The translations under genes were made by a program, and so were the position numbers. Positions 28,235 to 37,791 of a stretch of 37,791 nucleotides of DNA are shown one piece after another; within the stretch, counting starts at the first letter, position 1, and each line of letters opens with the position of its first letter. The notes under the pieces were generated by a model. That model was not told the DNA's origin. It saw only the letters and a program-made list of their open reading frames with translations, and made no database searches. Origin of the DNA: an uncultured bacterium (GTDB lineage Bacteria; Bacteroidota; Bacteroidia; Sphingobacteriales; Sphingobacteriaceae); assembly GCA_903951325.1 (NCBI GenBank), contig CAJBBN010000138.1:1-37791 (forward strand), in the 5' to 3' direction.

Positions 28235-28915
28235 ATGAAAATTGAGAATAATACACAAAGTAACCCATTCATTGACCTTATTGGCGACGATCACATTTCG
28301 AGTGCTGCAGCAACACCCATTAGAGCAGATGCCTTCGAAATGGATGATGAGCTTAAAGTTGAATTAATTGAAAAACACTTTACAGAAATTATGCAAATCC
28401 TTGGTTTGGATTTAACAGACGATAGTTTAAGCGGCACCCCTCATAGAGTGGCGAAAATGTATGTGAAAGAGATTTTCAGTGGCCTAAATCCTGCCAATAA
28501 ACCAAAAATTTCGATGTTCGAAAATAAATACAAGTACAATCAAATGTTGGTTGAAAAGAACGTCACCATTTATAGTAATTGCGAACACCATTTTGTACCA
28601 ATCATTGGCAAAGCCCATGTAGCATACATTTCAAATGGTCAAGTAATTGGTTTATCTAAAATAAATCGAATTGTTCAATACTTTTCGCAAAGACCACAAG
28701 TGCAAGAAAGATTGACCATTCAAATTGCAAATGAATTAAAAAATATTTTAAATACTGAAGATGTGGCCGTGGTAATTGATGCACATCATTTATGTGTTTC
28801 TTCTAGAGGAGTAAGTGATGTAAATAGCAGCACTATAACTGCGGAATACGGTGGAGCGTTTTTAAATCCCGAAAAAAGAGAAGAATTTTTAAAATATATT
28901 TCTTTATCAATCTAA
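28235..28915 (+). CDS. folE: GTP cyclohydrolase I
   Basis: TPHRVAKMY, NCEHHFVPIIGKAHVAYI, ERLTIQIA, HLCVSSRGV. Confidence 0.95.
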   Translation: MKIENNTQSNPFIDLIGDDHISSAAATPIRADAFEMDDELKVELIEKHFTEIMQILGLDLTDDSLSGTPHRVAKMYVKEIFSGLNPANKPKISMFENKYKYNQMLVEKNVTIYSNCEHHFVPIIGKAHVAYISNGQVIGLSKINRIVQYFSQRPQVQERLTIQIANELKNILNTEDVAVVIDAHHLCVSSRGVSDVNSSTITAEYGGAFLNPEKREEFLKYISLSI

Positions 28916-28918
28916 AAA

Positions 28919-29635
28919 ATGGAAATCATAAAAGATAAAAACATCCTAATTGTAGGAGCTACAGGATGCATAGGCAAAGCAACAGCGCTATTATTGAAAC
29001 AATCTGGCGCAAACTTATTTGTCACTAGCAGCAACAAAAGTAAGTTAGCGGAATTAAGTGCGGAATTAGATTTACCCAGTAATCAAACTTTCCTATTAGA
29101 TATTACAGATGCAAATGCAGTAAAGAATGTTGCAGAAAATATTCATCAGCAAATTCCGGCTATCGATATACTCATTAACGCAGCTGGTATTGGCATTATT
29201 AAGCCCATCGAAAATTTAACCGAGCAAGATTTTATGCAAACCGTTCAAGTAAATTTGGCCGGTGCATTTTATGTAGTTAAAAATTTTATTGAGCCGATGA
29301 AAATTGCTAAAAAAGGTTTGATTATTAATATCCCTGGTGTTTTAGGAAAAACCCCAATGGCAGGTGCAGCAGCCTATTCGGCCTCTAAGTACGGATTAAA
29401 CGGCATGATGAAATCGATTAGAGAGGAGTTAAAGAGAACAGACATTCGTATTACTAATATATTTTTAGGCGGTACCGATTCTCCATTTTGGGATCATATT
29501 GATTTAAGAGTGCAACGCGATAAATTTGTACAAGCTTCGGAAGTGGCAAAATCTATTTGGTTTTTATGCCAACAACCTAGCTCGGGCGTGGTATCCGAAT
29601 TAGTATTACAACCATTTAATCACCAAGCAATTTAA
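28919..29635 (+). CDS. Short-chain dehydrogenase/reductase
   Basis: GATGCIGKATA, NAAGIG, YSASKYGLNG. Confidence 0.9.
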   Translation: MEIIKDKNILIVGATGCIGKATALLLKQSGANLFVTSSNKSKLAELSAELDLPSNQTFLLDITDANAVKNVAENIHQQIPAIDILINAAGIGIIKPIENLTEQDFMQTVQVNLAGAFYVVKNFIEPMKIAKKGLIINIPGVLGKTPMAGAAAYSASKYGLNGMMKSIREELKRTDIRITNIFLGGTDSPFWDHIDLRVQRDKFVQASEVAKSIWFLCQQPSSGVVSELVLQPFNHQAI

Positions 29636-30246
29636 TGAGACATTTGTTGTTAAGTGATATCGAACAAATGAGCAGCCGATATAGAGCAAGCTTTATTAAT
29701 TCGATTAGCGGTTTTAAAAGCTTAAACTTAGTAGGCAGCATTGCAAAAGATGGGCAACACAATTTGGCGCCATTCAACTCCATTGTACACATAGGCTCCA
29801 ACCCTCCATACCTTGGAATGATTGCTAGGCCTGCAACAGAAAGCCACCAAACACTGAGCAATATTATTGCAAGCGGCTACTATACCTTAAATTCGGTAAG
29901 CGAATCAATCATGGAACAAGCACATCAATGCAGTGCCAAATACGATGCAAATACCTCTGAATTTGAACAAACAGGGCTCGAAGTTTTTTTATCTGAAAAA
30001 AATATTGCGCCTTATGTTTTGGTATCTTCCATAAAAATAGGATTAGAACTGGTAGAAATTATTCCCATTCAATTAAATCAAACCTCTTTAGTGATTGGTA
30101 AAATAATCGAAATTATTTTACCCGAAAGTATTATTTCAGAAGATGGTTTTGTAGATATTGCTAGCGCTGGAAGTATTACCTGTAATGGCTTAGATAGTTA
30201 CTATAGCGTAAAAGCATTGAAAAGAATTCCATATGCTAAGCCATAA
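29635..30246 (+). CDS. Flavin reductase-like (FMN-binding split barrel) protein
   Basis: NLAPFNSIVHIGSNPPYLGMIARP; TAATG overlap with the SDR gene. Confidence 0.8.
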   Translation: MRHLLLSDIEQMSSRYRASFINSISGFKSLNLVGSIAKDGQHNLAPFNSIVHIGSNPPYLGMIARPATESHQTLSNIIASGYYTLNSVSESIMEQAHQCSAKYDANTSEFEQTGLEVFLSEKNIAPYVLVSSIKIGLELVEIIPIQLNQTSLVIGKIIEIILPESIISEDGFVDIASAGSITCNGLDSYYSVKALKRIPYAKP

Positions 30247-30252
30247 AATTAT

Positions 30253-30867
30253 TTAAAATTTTATTTCGATAGGGTTTTCTTCGGCAGCATTTATAATAAT
30301 AATACCGTAGCGCGTTTCTTGTGGTTTAACGGTACTGCCTAATAAAGTGTTGCTCTCTAATTCAGAACGAAATTGTTTATTTGCATTGATTGCAACAAAA
30401 ATGTTTCCGGCTGCTAACATAGGGCCAGCAACCATTCCAAGAGGAAAGTCGGCTACACTTGCACCATTCGTTGTTTGCACAGGCGGGGTTAAAGCCAATA
30501 ATAAAAATCCCAATGCTGGCCAATTTTTTTGCTTCAGTTTTTGATAGGCTGCTGCTGAATTTATAAATTCAATGGCTTGTCCATTACTGATTAAATTAAA
30601 ATCTTTGCCTATTACTAGCGTTTGATTACTAGTGTTTTCAATTTTAACGACAACTAATTTAATTTTCTGTTTGTTTTCTTTTCTGGCATAACGCTTATTG
30701 TTGAGTTCCGCTAAAATGCCATAGCGATAAGACAATTTCAAACCATTATAATTGCCCGCAAGTTCGTAGCTTAAATAAGCAGGTTCTATCGGATTATAAA
30801 TAGCCGCGCAACTACTCATTAAAAGAGTACATAATAACAGTATATAAATCCTATTTTTCATCCGCAT
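30253..30867 (-). CDS. Hypothetical lipoprotein
   Basis: Signal peptide with lipobox LMSSCAA. Confidence 0.65.
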   Translation of the reverse strand: MRMKNRIYILLLCTLLMSSCAAIYNPIEPAYLSYELAGNYNGLKLSYRYGILAELNNKRYARKENKQKIKLVVVKIENTSNQTLVIGKDFNLISNGQAIEFINSAAAYQKLKQKNWPALGFLLLALTPPVQTTNGASVADFPLGMVAGPMLAAGNIFVAINANKQFRSELESNTLLGSTVKPQETRYGIIIINAAEENPIEIKF

Positions 30868-30891
30868 GCAATTTATTTATTTTTTTTCAAA

Positions 30892-30923
30892 AAAAATGGC
30901 CAATCGTTCGATTGGCCATTTTT
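30892..30923 (-). terminator. Rho-independent terminator for the Omp28-like gene
   Basis: Near-perfect hairpin AAAAATGGCCAATCG-TT-CGATTGGCCATTTTT between 30941 (stop) and the next gene. Confidence 0.85.
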
Positions 30924-30940
30924 AAATATTGTTATTGAAA

Positions 30941-32974
30941 TTATTCTTTAATTAATCTAAGTGTGCTTGAAGCATCTTTTGTAGTTAATCTTACAAAATA
31001 AACACCATTAGCAAATCCCGAAATATCCATTGGGATTGCATTTGCACCCGAAAGGTTTTCATATACTCTATTCGCAATTAACTTGCCATCTAGGGCATAA
31101 ACAGCCAGTGTTACCGCCGAATTCGATTTTAAATCGAAAGTAATAGTTGCTGTATTGCCTGCCGGATTTGGATAAATTTGAATCGCATCTGGACCAGCTA
31201 ATGTTTGGATTCCAGTTACATTTGTGCCAATTTCCATACCTGAAGTATAGCCTTTTGCAACCGCTTCGGCTATGGTAGAATTAGATGCATTTTCAATGCC
31301 GCCATTTGGATTAATCAACATATTAATAATATGCATTTTGTTTGTTCTCCAAGTGGTAGGTAATACATAAGTATAAGTATGTGTTACGCTTGCACCACTA
31401 GCTACACTCGCACCAAAAGCATTTGCATAGCCTTCGAATGAAGGGCAAATAATTCTTGCTACGTGATCGTATTGCATTTTTGTAAAAGGAACTGGATTTG
31501 ATAATAATTCATATCCACCCATTACACCATTTGCACCACCTGCATAAGCATTCGCTTGACTCCAAGTTGAGCCTGTTCCCTTAACACTATCTTCTGTTAG
31601 CACACAAGCCATTTTATAATCGCCTGCAATTGCACTATTAAAGGTAGAAGTTACCGAAACTTTTAATTCACGCGTAGTAGCATTATAAGTTGCACCATTT
31701 TCTAATATTGCAATTGGCGCAGCTGTTACTTTATTTAAGAAATTGGCTTCTAATTGACTTGGATCAAAGGCAATACCTCTATCTACAATTACCTGAGGAT
31801 AGCCAGCTAAATAGGCGCCCATTCCTGCATCGTACATAGTGTAAGTCATTGGATCTGCATTGTGAACGGCAATAGGAGCAACATAACCTTCGTAATTTGT
31901 TTCCATTAAATCCATAAACACCGCACCTCTTGGACACCACTGACACCAAGTACCAGTGCCTTCTTCTGCTACTACTATTTTGCCTGCTGCAGGATTTACA
32001 GGAGTAATGGTAATTGATTTTACATTGTCTGTACTATCTCCATCAGAAGCATTTCCATTTACATTTGAAATAGTTGCAACTGCATTATTAGTGCCATTTG
32101 CTAATGTGATATTTTGATCTAAGGTAATTTCATAAACTGCTAAAGATGCAATATTTACACCTGTTACATTTTTTGTTTGCGAATTACCATTGTAATTTAA
32201 ATTGATATCGAAAGAAGTAATGGCGGTGTTACCTAAATTTCTAATTTGTGCAGTAGCCGTTTTTGTTTGGCCTGTTAAACCATTGGCAATTTCCAAACTA
32301 GTTAATGCCGCATTAAAAGTAGGCAACACATATGGAGTGTAGGTGTAAGCTACATCATCTACCCAAAAAGATGCAGCAGCATTTGTAGGGTAAATATCTA
32401 AGGATGCAATTTGATTAACAGTATTACTGAACGAACCTTGCAAGGTGTCATTTAAATACACTTTCCATTGGTTGGTATTTAAGTTGATGTTAAATTTTAA
32501 TTCAAACCAATTGCCTTGAGGATAATTACCAGAGAATAATTGACCTCCAGTATTACCCATAGTTAAGGTTTGATCTGCATTCATAAAACAATCTAAAGCC
32601 CATACTTGACCAATTGTTGCATTAGCTTGAAAATTAAAATACCCAGTTTTGGCACTTGGTACTTTAAACTTTGCTTTAAATTCAAACGTTCCAGAATTAT
32701 ATACTCCACCAAAAGGCAAAACCACATCTGCTGGTCCACCCGTTGCAGAAGTAGAAGAGAAATAAATTGATTTTGTTCCGCTGTAGGAATCAGAAGCTAC
32801 CACGGCAACATCTTCGGTACCGCCATCTGCGTTACTCCAGGTTGTCCAGTTTGGTGATTGAGGACCTAATTTTGAACCTACTGTATAAGATTCAAAATCG
32901 TCGCTAAAAGTTTGTGCATTTGCCGAGAAACCTAATAAGGCAATGGCTGCAATTAAAGTAAATTTCATTTTCAT
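30941..32974 (-). CDS. T9SS sorting-domain protein with Omp28-like thioredoxin-fold domain
   Basis: Signal peptide, EEGTGTWCQWCPRGAVFMD, C-terminal IYPNPAGNTATITF...GVYFVRLTTKDASSTLRLIKE. Confidence 0.85.
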   Translation of the reverse strand: MKMKFTLIAAIALLGFSANAQTFSDDFESYTVGSKLGPQSPNWTTWSNADGGTEDVAVVASDSYSGTKSIYFSSTSATGGPADVVLPFGGVYNSGTFEFKAKFKVPSAKTGYFNFQANATIGQVWALDCFMNADQTLTMGNTGGQLFSGNYPQGNWFELKFNINLNTNQWKVYLNDTLQGSFSNTVNQIASLDIYPTNAAASFWVDDVAYTYTPYVLPTFNAALTSLEIANGLTGQTKTATAQIRNLGNTAITSFDINLNYNGNSQTKNVTGVNIASLAVYEITLDQNITLANGTNNAVATISNVNGNASDGDSTDNVKSITITPVNPAAGKIVVAEEGTGTWCQWCPRGAVFMDLMETNYEGYVAPIAVHNADPMTYTMYDAGMGAYLAGYPQVIVDRGIAFDPSQLEANFLNKVTAAPIAILENGATYNATTRELKVSVTSTFNSAIAGDYKMACVLTEDSVKGTGSTWSQANAYAGGANGVMGGYELLSNPVPFTKMQYDHVARIICPSFEGYANAFGASVASGASVTHTYTYVLPTTWRTNKMHIINMLINPNGGIENASNSTIAEAVAKGYTSGMEIGTNVTGIQTLAGPDAIQIYPNPAGNTATITFDLKSNSAVTLAVYALDGKLIANRVYENLSGANAIPMDISGFANGVYFVRLTTKDASSTLRLIKE

Positions 32975-33044
32975 AGTTTATTTTTTGATTTCCAATTGAT
33001 TAATAAAAATAATGAAATAAAATGGAATGACAAATTGATTTGAT

Positions 33045-33167
33045 TTATTTGTTTTGCAGCCCTGTTAAAGGCATATTTTTAATAAAATGGCTTTAAACGA
33101 TGTCTTTTATAGATACATTTCCATATAACACCTGATCGGGATAAACGACCATAGCTAAGTTTCCTGT
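33045..33167 (-). pseudogene. Remnant C-terminus of a thioredoxin-fold [2Fe-2S] ferredoxin
   Basis: Minus-strand translation TGNLAMVVYPDQVLYGNVSIKDIV*SHFIKNMPLTGLQNK*; VVYPDxVxYGxVxxxDI(V) pattern typical of the family; similarity continues past an internal TAA. Confidence 0.6.
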
Positions 33168-33219
33168 TTGAAAAAGAAGTAATTTAAAACTAAAAACTAA
33201 TTTAGCCGTTGATATAATA

Positions 33220-34125
33220 ATGAAAACCATCTTAATTACCGGCGGAACTGGATTAATTGGCAGCAAATTAAGTCTGGCTTTAATAGCAAAAGGCTACCAA
33301 GTAAGGCATTTAAGTAGGCAGCCGATTAGTACTGCAGTGATAAAATCCTACAGCTGGGATATCGAAAAAAATAGCATAGATGAAAATGCATTCGTTGGGG
33401 TGGATGCGATTATACATTTGGCTGGCGCAGGTATTGCCGAAAAAAAATGGTCCAATAAAAGAAAAGAAGAGATTGTCAATAGTCGCGTGAATAGTACGCA
33501 GCTGCTTTTTGATTATGTACAGAAAATGGCATCGCCAATTGAAACTTTTATTGCAGCATCGGCAACTGGCATTTATCCTACCAATCCTCATAAAATTTAC
33601 AACGAAAATGCAAAACCTGCTACAGATTTTTTAGGCGACAGCTGCGAAAAATGGGAAAATAAAATAGATCAATTTAATACGCTAGGTATTCGTACCATCA
33701 AACTGAGAACTGGTATTGTATTGGCTAAAGAAGGAGGTGCTTTACCAAAAATGGCTAAACCGATTATAGCTGGAGTGGGCGCTCCAATTGGCGATGGAAA
33801 ACAATGGATGAGTTGGATTGATGAAGATGATTTAGTAAATATGTATATATATGCATTAGAAAATAATTCGATAAATGGTGCCTATAATGCGGTAAGTCCT
33901 TATCCTTGCAGCAACCAAAACTTTACACAGGTTTTAGCTAAAGTTTTAAATAGGTTTATTTTTTTACCAAAAATCCCTTCCTTTGTAATTCGATTATTGC
34001 TAGGTGAAATGTCTATTATTGTTTTAGGTAGCACCAAGGTCTCAGCTGAAAAAATAATTGCAACTGGATTTAAATTTAATTTTGAAAAGCTTAGCGAAAG
34101 CTTAACTAAAATATACCATGAATAA
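33220..34125 (+). CDS. TIGR01777-family NAD-dependent epimerase
   Basis: ITGGTGLIGSKL, HLAGAGIAEKKWSNKRKEEIVNSRV, SATGIYP, PIGDGKQWMSWI. Confidence 0.92.
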   Translation: MKTILITGGTGLIGSKLSLALIAKGYQVRHLSRQPISTAVIKSYSWDIEKNSIDENAFVGVDAIIHLAGAGIAEKKWSNKRKEEIVNSRVNSTQLLFDYVQKMASPIETFIAASATGIYPTNPHKIYNENAKPATDFLGDSCEKWENKIDQFNTLGIRTIKLRTGIVLAKEGGALPKMAKPIIAGVGAPIGDGKQWMSWIDEDDLVNMYIYALENNSINGAYNAVSPYPCSNQNFTQVLAKVLNRFIFLPKIPSFVIRLLLGEMSIIVLGSTKVSAEKIIATGFKFNFEKLSESLTKIYHE

Positions 34126-35437
34126 AAAAATGACGATTTTTTGGTTTAGAAGAGACCTAAGACTGGCCGATAACCATGGATTATATGCCGCATTAAGCAA
34201 AGGCGAACCAGTTCAAGCTATTTTTATTTTTGATAAAAACATCCTTTCTAAATTAGCAGATAAAAATGATGCAAGAATTAGTTTTATTCATCAACAACTT
34301 TTAAAGTTAAATGCTGAATTAGCAAAATTAGGCAGTAGTTTGTGGGTTTTCTATGGCGATCCCCTATCCGTATTTAAAAATGAGCTACAAGCCAAAATGC
34401 CTGTTAATACAAGCATTGGCAATGTTTATGCCAACCACGATTACGAACCGAATGCGATTCAAAGAGATACTGCCATCAACGATTGGCTCTTAATTAACAA
34501 TAATGCGCTGTTAACTTTTAAAGACCAATGTATTTTTGAAAAAAAGGAGGTAGTAAAAGACGATGGCTTGCCATATACCGTTTTTACTGCCTACAAAAAC
34601 AAATACTACAAAACTTTAACCGCAGAAAGTTTTAAGTCATTCGATACCCAAAAATATTTTACTAATTTTTATGCAAATAAGGGATTCCCAATTCCAAGTT
34701 TGGAAGAAATTGGTTTTGAACCAAGCGAAATTGAATTTCCGGTAATCGAATTTGAATCTATTTTAAAAGAATACGCCAATACCCGCAACTTTCCTAGTGT
34801 TAAGGGAACCAGCAGAATTAGCGTACACCTTAGGTTTGGGACCGTTAGTATTCGCGCATTAGCAAAAGCTTCGTTCGGTAAAAGCGAAACTTGGTTTAAC
34901 GAATTGGTTTGGAGAGATTTTTATTTTCAAATTCTTTGGCATTTTCCATATGTAGTTGATTCGGCATTTAAACCAAATTACAACCATATTGATTGGAGAA
35001 ATAATGAAGATGAATTCGAAAAATGGTGTAATGGTCAAACCGGTTATCCAATTGTAGATGCAGGCATGCGAGAATTAAACGCTACCGGTTTTATGCATAA
35101 TAGAGTTCGCATGATTGTTGCGAGCTTTTTAACCAAACATTTATTAATTAGTTGGCAATGGGGCGAAGCTTATTTTGCTAAAAAATTACTCGACTTTGAG
35201 TTGTCTTCAAATAATGGTGGCTGGCAATGGGCTGCAGGCTGTGGCTGTGATGCAGCTCCTTATTTTCGAATCTTTAACCCAGCAGAACAAACCAAAAAGT
35301 TCGATCCTAAATTTAGCTACATTAAAAAATGGGTGCCAGAATTTCAAGAATTCAATTATCCAGCACCTATTGTCGATCATAAATTTGCAAGAGAAAGATG
35401 CTTGCAAACCTATAAAGTTGGCTTACAAAAATTATAG
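34118..35437 (+). CDS. phr: Cryptochrome/deoxyribodipyrimidine photolyase family protein
   Basis: FWFRRDLRLADNHGL, TSRISVHLRFGTVSIR, ELVWRDFYFQILWHFP, MHNRVRMIVASFLTKHLLISWQWGEAYFAKKLLDFELSSNNGGWQWAAGCGCDAAPYFRIFNP. Confidence 0.94.
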   Translation: MNKKMTIFWFRRDLRLADNHGLYAALSKGEPVQAIFIFDKNILSKLADKNDARISFIHQQLLKLNAELAKLGSSLWVFYGDPLSVFKNELQAKMPVNTSIGNVYANHDYEPNAIQRDTAINDWLLINNNALLTFKDQCIFEKKEVVKDDGLPYTVFTAYKNKYYKTLTAESFKSFDTQKYFTNFYANKGFPIPSLEEIGFEPSEIEFPVIEFESILKEYANTRNFPSVKGTSRISVHLRFGTVSIRALAKASFGKSETWFNELVWRDFYFQILWHFPYVVDSAFKPNYNHIDWRNNEDEFEKWCNGQTGYPIVDAGMRELNATGFMHNRVRMIVASFLTKHLLISWQWGEAYFAKKLLDFELSSNNGGWQWAAGCGCDAAPYFRIFNPAEQTKKFDPKFSYIKKWVPEFQEFNYPAPIVDHKFARERCLQTYKVGLQKL

Positions 35438-37210
35438 ACTCGTATTTTTGTAGTCGTAAATTTTTAAGATTAATGGCTCGTATTTTTGTAAAATCACTTT
35501 TCTTTTCAAGCTTAACTTCGGTGTCATTTCACCTGCATCTATAGCAAATTCTTTAGGTAGTAATTCGAATTTTTTAATTTGCTCCCAATTACCAAAACCT
35601 GAATTATATTTATCTACTTCTTTTTGAATTCTGCCCACTATAACAGGATGCGCAACCATCTCTTGATCACTAGTGTAATTAAGCTTTTTAAGCTTACACC
35701 AATCTTTTAAAAACGAAAAACTCGGAACAATAAGTGCAGCAGGGAATCGCTCATTTTCTCCAATCACCACTATTTGTTCGATAAATTTTGATTCTTTGAA
35801 TTTATTTTCCATCACCCCAGGTGCAATGTATTTTCCACCAGCAGTTTTAAAAATTTCTTTTTTACGATCGGTGATTTTTAAATATTTATTCTGTACTAAT
35901 ACGCCAATGTCTCCCGTATGAAACCATCCATCTGCATCAATCACCTCCGCAGTTGCAACAGGATTTTTATAATATCCTTGCATTATGTTAGGTCCTTTTA
36001 CTAAAATTTCACCGTCGGCGGCTAATTTCATTTCTACTCCTGGAATAACAGGACCACAAGTGCCAAAAAAATGTTTATCAGAATCTATGCCTGTCATGGT
36101 TACAACCGGTGAGGTTTCGGTTAAACCATAGCCTTGTAAAATCGGTATTTTAGCCGCCCAAAATACCCGAGCCAATCGATCTTGCAAGGCTGCTCCACCT
36201 GAAGCTGCAGCCACTACATTGCCTCCAAAAGCATCGCGCCACTTATTGAATATAATTTTATTCGCAATTTTTAATTGGAATTCGTACCACCAACCATTTG
36301 CCCCATCATATTCATATTTCAATCCTAAGTTTAATGCCCAAAAGAACAATAACCTTTTGATACCTTTTAATTGATTTCCTTTTTCTACAATTCGATCGTA
36401 CACTTTTTCTAATAACCTTGGAACAGTGGTAAACATATTTGGCTTGACTTCCAAAAAATTTGCCGCAATTTTATCTAATGATTCGGCATAATAAATATTA
36501 GTTCCTTTACTTAAATACATGTATACAATAATTCGTTCGTATATATGTGATAAGGGTAAAAAGCTTAATGAACGATAGGCCCCAGGAGGAATTAAAGGGC
36601 TTGCTGCAAATAAATTACTCAATAAATTTTGATGCGTGAGCATGACTCCTTTTGGATTACCAGTTGTGCCAGAAGTATAAATTAAAGTGAATAGATCGGT
36701 AGGTAAAACCGCAGATTGAAATTTTTCTATTAAAAATTTGTCTGAGCTATCTCCTAATAATGCAATGCTTTGCCAATGTTTGTATGCTGGCGTTAATTCA
36801 AAAGTATAGATGGCCTGCACACTTGGTGATTGCAGCATGATGGCATTAATTTTTTCTGCCAAGGCTTCGTTTTCTGCAAATACAATTTTAATTTCTGCAT
36901 CATTTAAAATGTATGTAATGTCTGCGGCCGAAAGCGTTGGGTAGAGTGGCACATGTATGCCGCCAATTTGCATAACAGCGAAATCAACAATATTCCATTG
37001 AGGTCTATTCGAGGAAATGGTAGCAACCGTATCTCCTTTTTTTATTCCTAATTTCAATAAGCCTAAGCTTAATTCATTTACCGCATTTGCAAATGCTTCG
37101 GTGGAGGTATGCGTCCACTCATTATTAACCTTGTAAGAAAAAATAGTTTTACCTACATGTTCTTCTTGAATAAAGGTAAGTAAATCAAAAACCCTTGTTA
37201 CTTTTTGCAT
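35432..37210 (-). CDS. AMP-dependent long-chain acyl-CoA synthetase
   Basis: TLIYTSGTTGNPKGVMLTH, GYGLTETSPVV, GWFHTGDIG, TDRKKEIFKTAGGKYIAP. Confidence 0.93.
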   Translation of the reverse strand: MQKVTRVFDLLTFIQEEHVGKTIFSYKVNNEWTHTSTEAFANAVNELSLGLLKLGIKKGDTVATISSNRPQWNIVDFAVMQIGGIHVPLYPTLSAADITYILNDAEIKIVFAENEALAEKINAIMLQSPSVQAIYTFELTPAYKHWQSIALLGDSSDKFLIEKFQSAVLPTDLFTLIYTSGTTGNPKGVMLTHQNLLSNLFAASPLIPPGAYRSLSFLPLSHIYERIIVYMYLSKGTNIYYAESLDKIAANFLEVKPNMFTTVPRLLEKVYDRIVEKGNQLKGIKRLLFFWALNLGLKYEYDGANGWWYEFQLKIANKIIFNKWRDAFGGNVVAAASGGAALQDRLARVFWAAKIPILQGYGLTETSPVVTMTGIDSDKHFFGTCGPVIPGVEMKLAADGEILVKGPNIMQGYYKNPVATAEVIDADGWFHTGDIGVLVQNKYLKITDRKKEIFKTAGGKYIAPGVMENKFKESKFIEQIVVIGENERFPAALIVPSFSFLKDWCKLKKLNYTSDQEMVAHPVIVGRIQKEVDKYNSGFGNWEQIKKFELLPKEFAIDAGEMTPKLSLKRKVILQKYEPLILKIYDYKNTSL

Positions 37211-37215
37211 AGTCG

Positions 37216-37791
37216 TTATTTAATCCAAGCCTTAAATATTATTTCTTGTGCCGGCGTTTGTTCTGTTAGTTTTTCTAATTTATATTTTACGTTGGCATTT
37301 TTTGTTAATACGAAACTAACTTTTTTAATCAGACCATCTCTTGCAACTAATAGCTCTACTGACTCTCCGGGCTTTTTGTTTGCTGTTGCCTTTATCATGT
37401 CGTCGGTTCGGTAATTATCCATAGCAATAATTTCGTCGTTTACATTTAAGCCCGCAGCATATGCAGCACTCACATTTGAAATAGCGGTAACTACTAACTT
37501 TCCAGAAACATTACTTGTATTGATTCCTAAATAAATTTCATTTTTACCCGCATTTAAATCCGTTATTTTTAAGCCTGCAGTGGCAGCAATAGCAGTAAAG
37601 TCGATTGGTGTTAAGCCATCAATATAATTTACATAAAAAGAATCCAGATTTTGTCCGGCGTATTTCTCTAACGCTGATTTAAATTCTTCGTCTGTATAAC
37701 CAGCCGCTTTCCCATCTTCACATTTAGCATACATGTATTTCATTACATCATCTATACTCTGGGTGCCATTGCTATTTTTAATGATTGCTAA
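37216..37791 (-). CDS. C-terminal part of M61 glycyl-aminopeptidase-like PDZ protease, truncated by the window edge
   Basis: Frame stays open past the track's Met (LAIIKNSNGTQSIDDV-MKYMYAK); PDZ-like VVTAISNVSAAYAAGLNVNDEIIAMD. Confidence 0.75.
   Translation of the reverse strand, partial: LAIIKNSNGTQSIDDVMKYMYAKCEDGKAAGYTDEEFKSALEKYAGQNLDSFYVNYIDGLTPIDFTAIAATAGLKITDLNAGKNEIYLGINTSNVSGKLVVTAISNVSAAYAAGLNVNDEIIAMDNYRTDDMIKATANKKPGESVELLVARDGLIKKVSFVLTKNANVKYKLEKLTEQTPAQEIIFKAWIK

Overview
Chromosomal window from an AT-rich Bacteroidota genome. Evidence for this is the T9SS C-terminal sorting domains, TAnnTTTG-type -7 promoter elements, a fused CcoNO and a cbb3 operon. Left to right: cspA-like, murB, lpd; a cbb3 oxidase operon read right to left (ccoS, missing from the ORF track, then ccoNO, ccoQ, ccoP, ccoG, fixH/ccoH, SafE-like); group III truncated haemoglobin; ccoI-type Cu P-ATPase; an Fnr-like regulator; a tightly packed 4-gene operon (MbnP-like, MbnH/MauG-like di-haem protein, two YHYH-family T9SS cargo proteins); a SulP-carbonic anhydrase fusion; a DUF2231-like membrane protein; sucB and sucA (sucA with a histone-H1-like Lys/Ala tail); a CarH/LitR-like B12-binding MerR regulator co-directional with an outer-membrane beta-barrel gene; folE-SDR-flavin reductase; a lipoprotein; an Omp28-like T9SS protein; a remnant of a thioredoxin-fold [2Fe-2S] ferredoxin; a TIGR01777 epimerase and photolyase; an acyl-CoA ligase; and a truncated M61/PDZ protease. 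The main leads are: (1) the MbnP/MbnH + YHYH operon beside the cbb3/CcoI/Fnr block, a possible copper-handling system; (2) three Fnr-like palindromes (ATGACAnnTGTCAT type) with -7 boxes at near-identical spacing, one predicting a leaderless ccoI mRNA; (3) the H1-like tail on SucA; (4) the ferredoxin pseudogene remnant; (5) a putative light/B12 regulon. No tRNA, rRNA, CRISPR array or insertion sequence was recognised.
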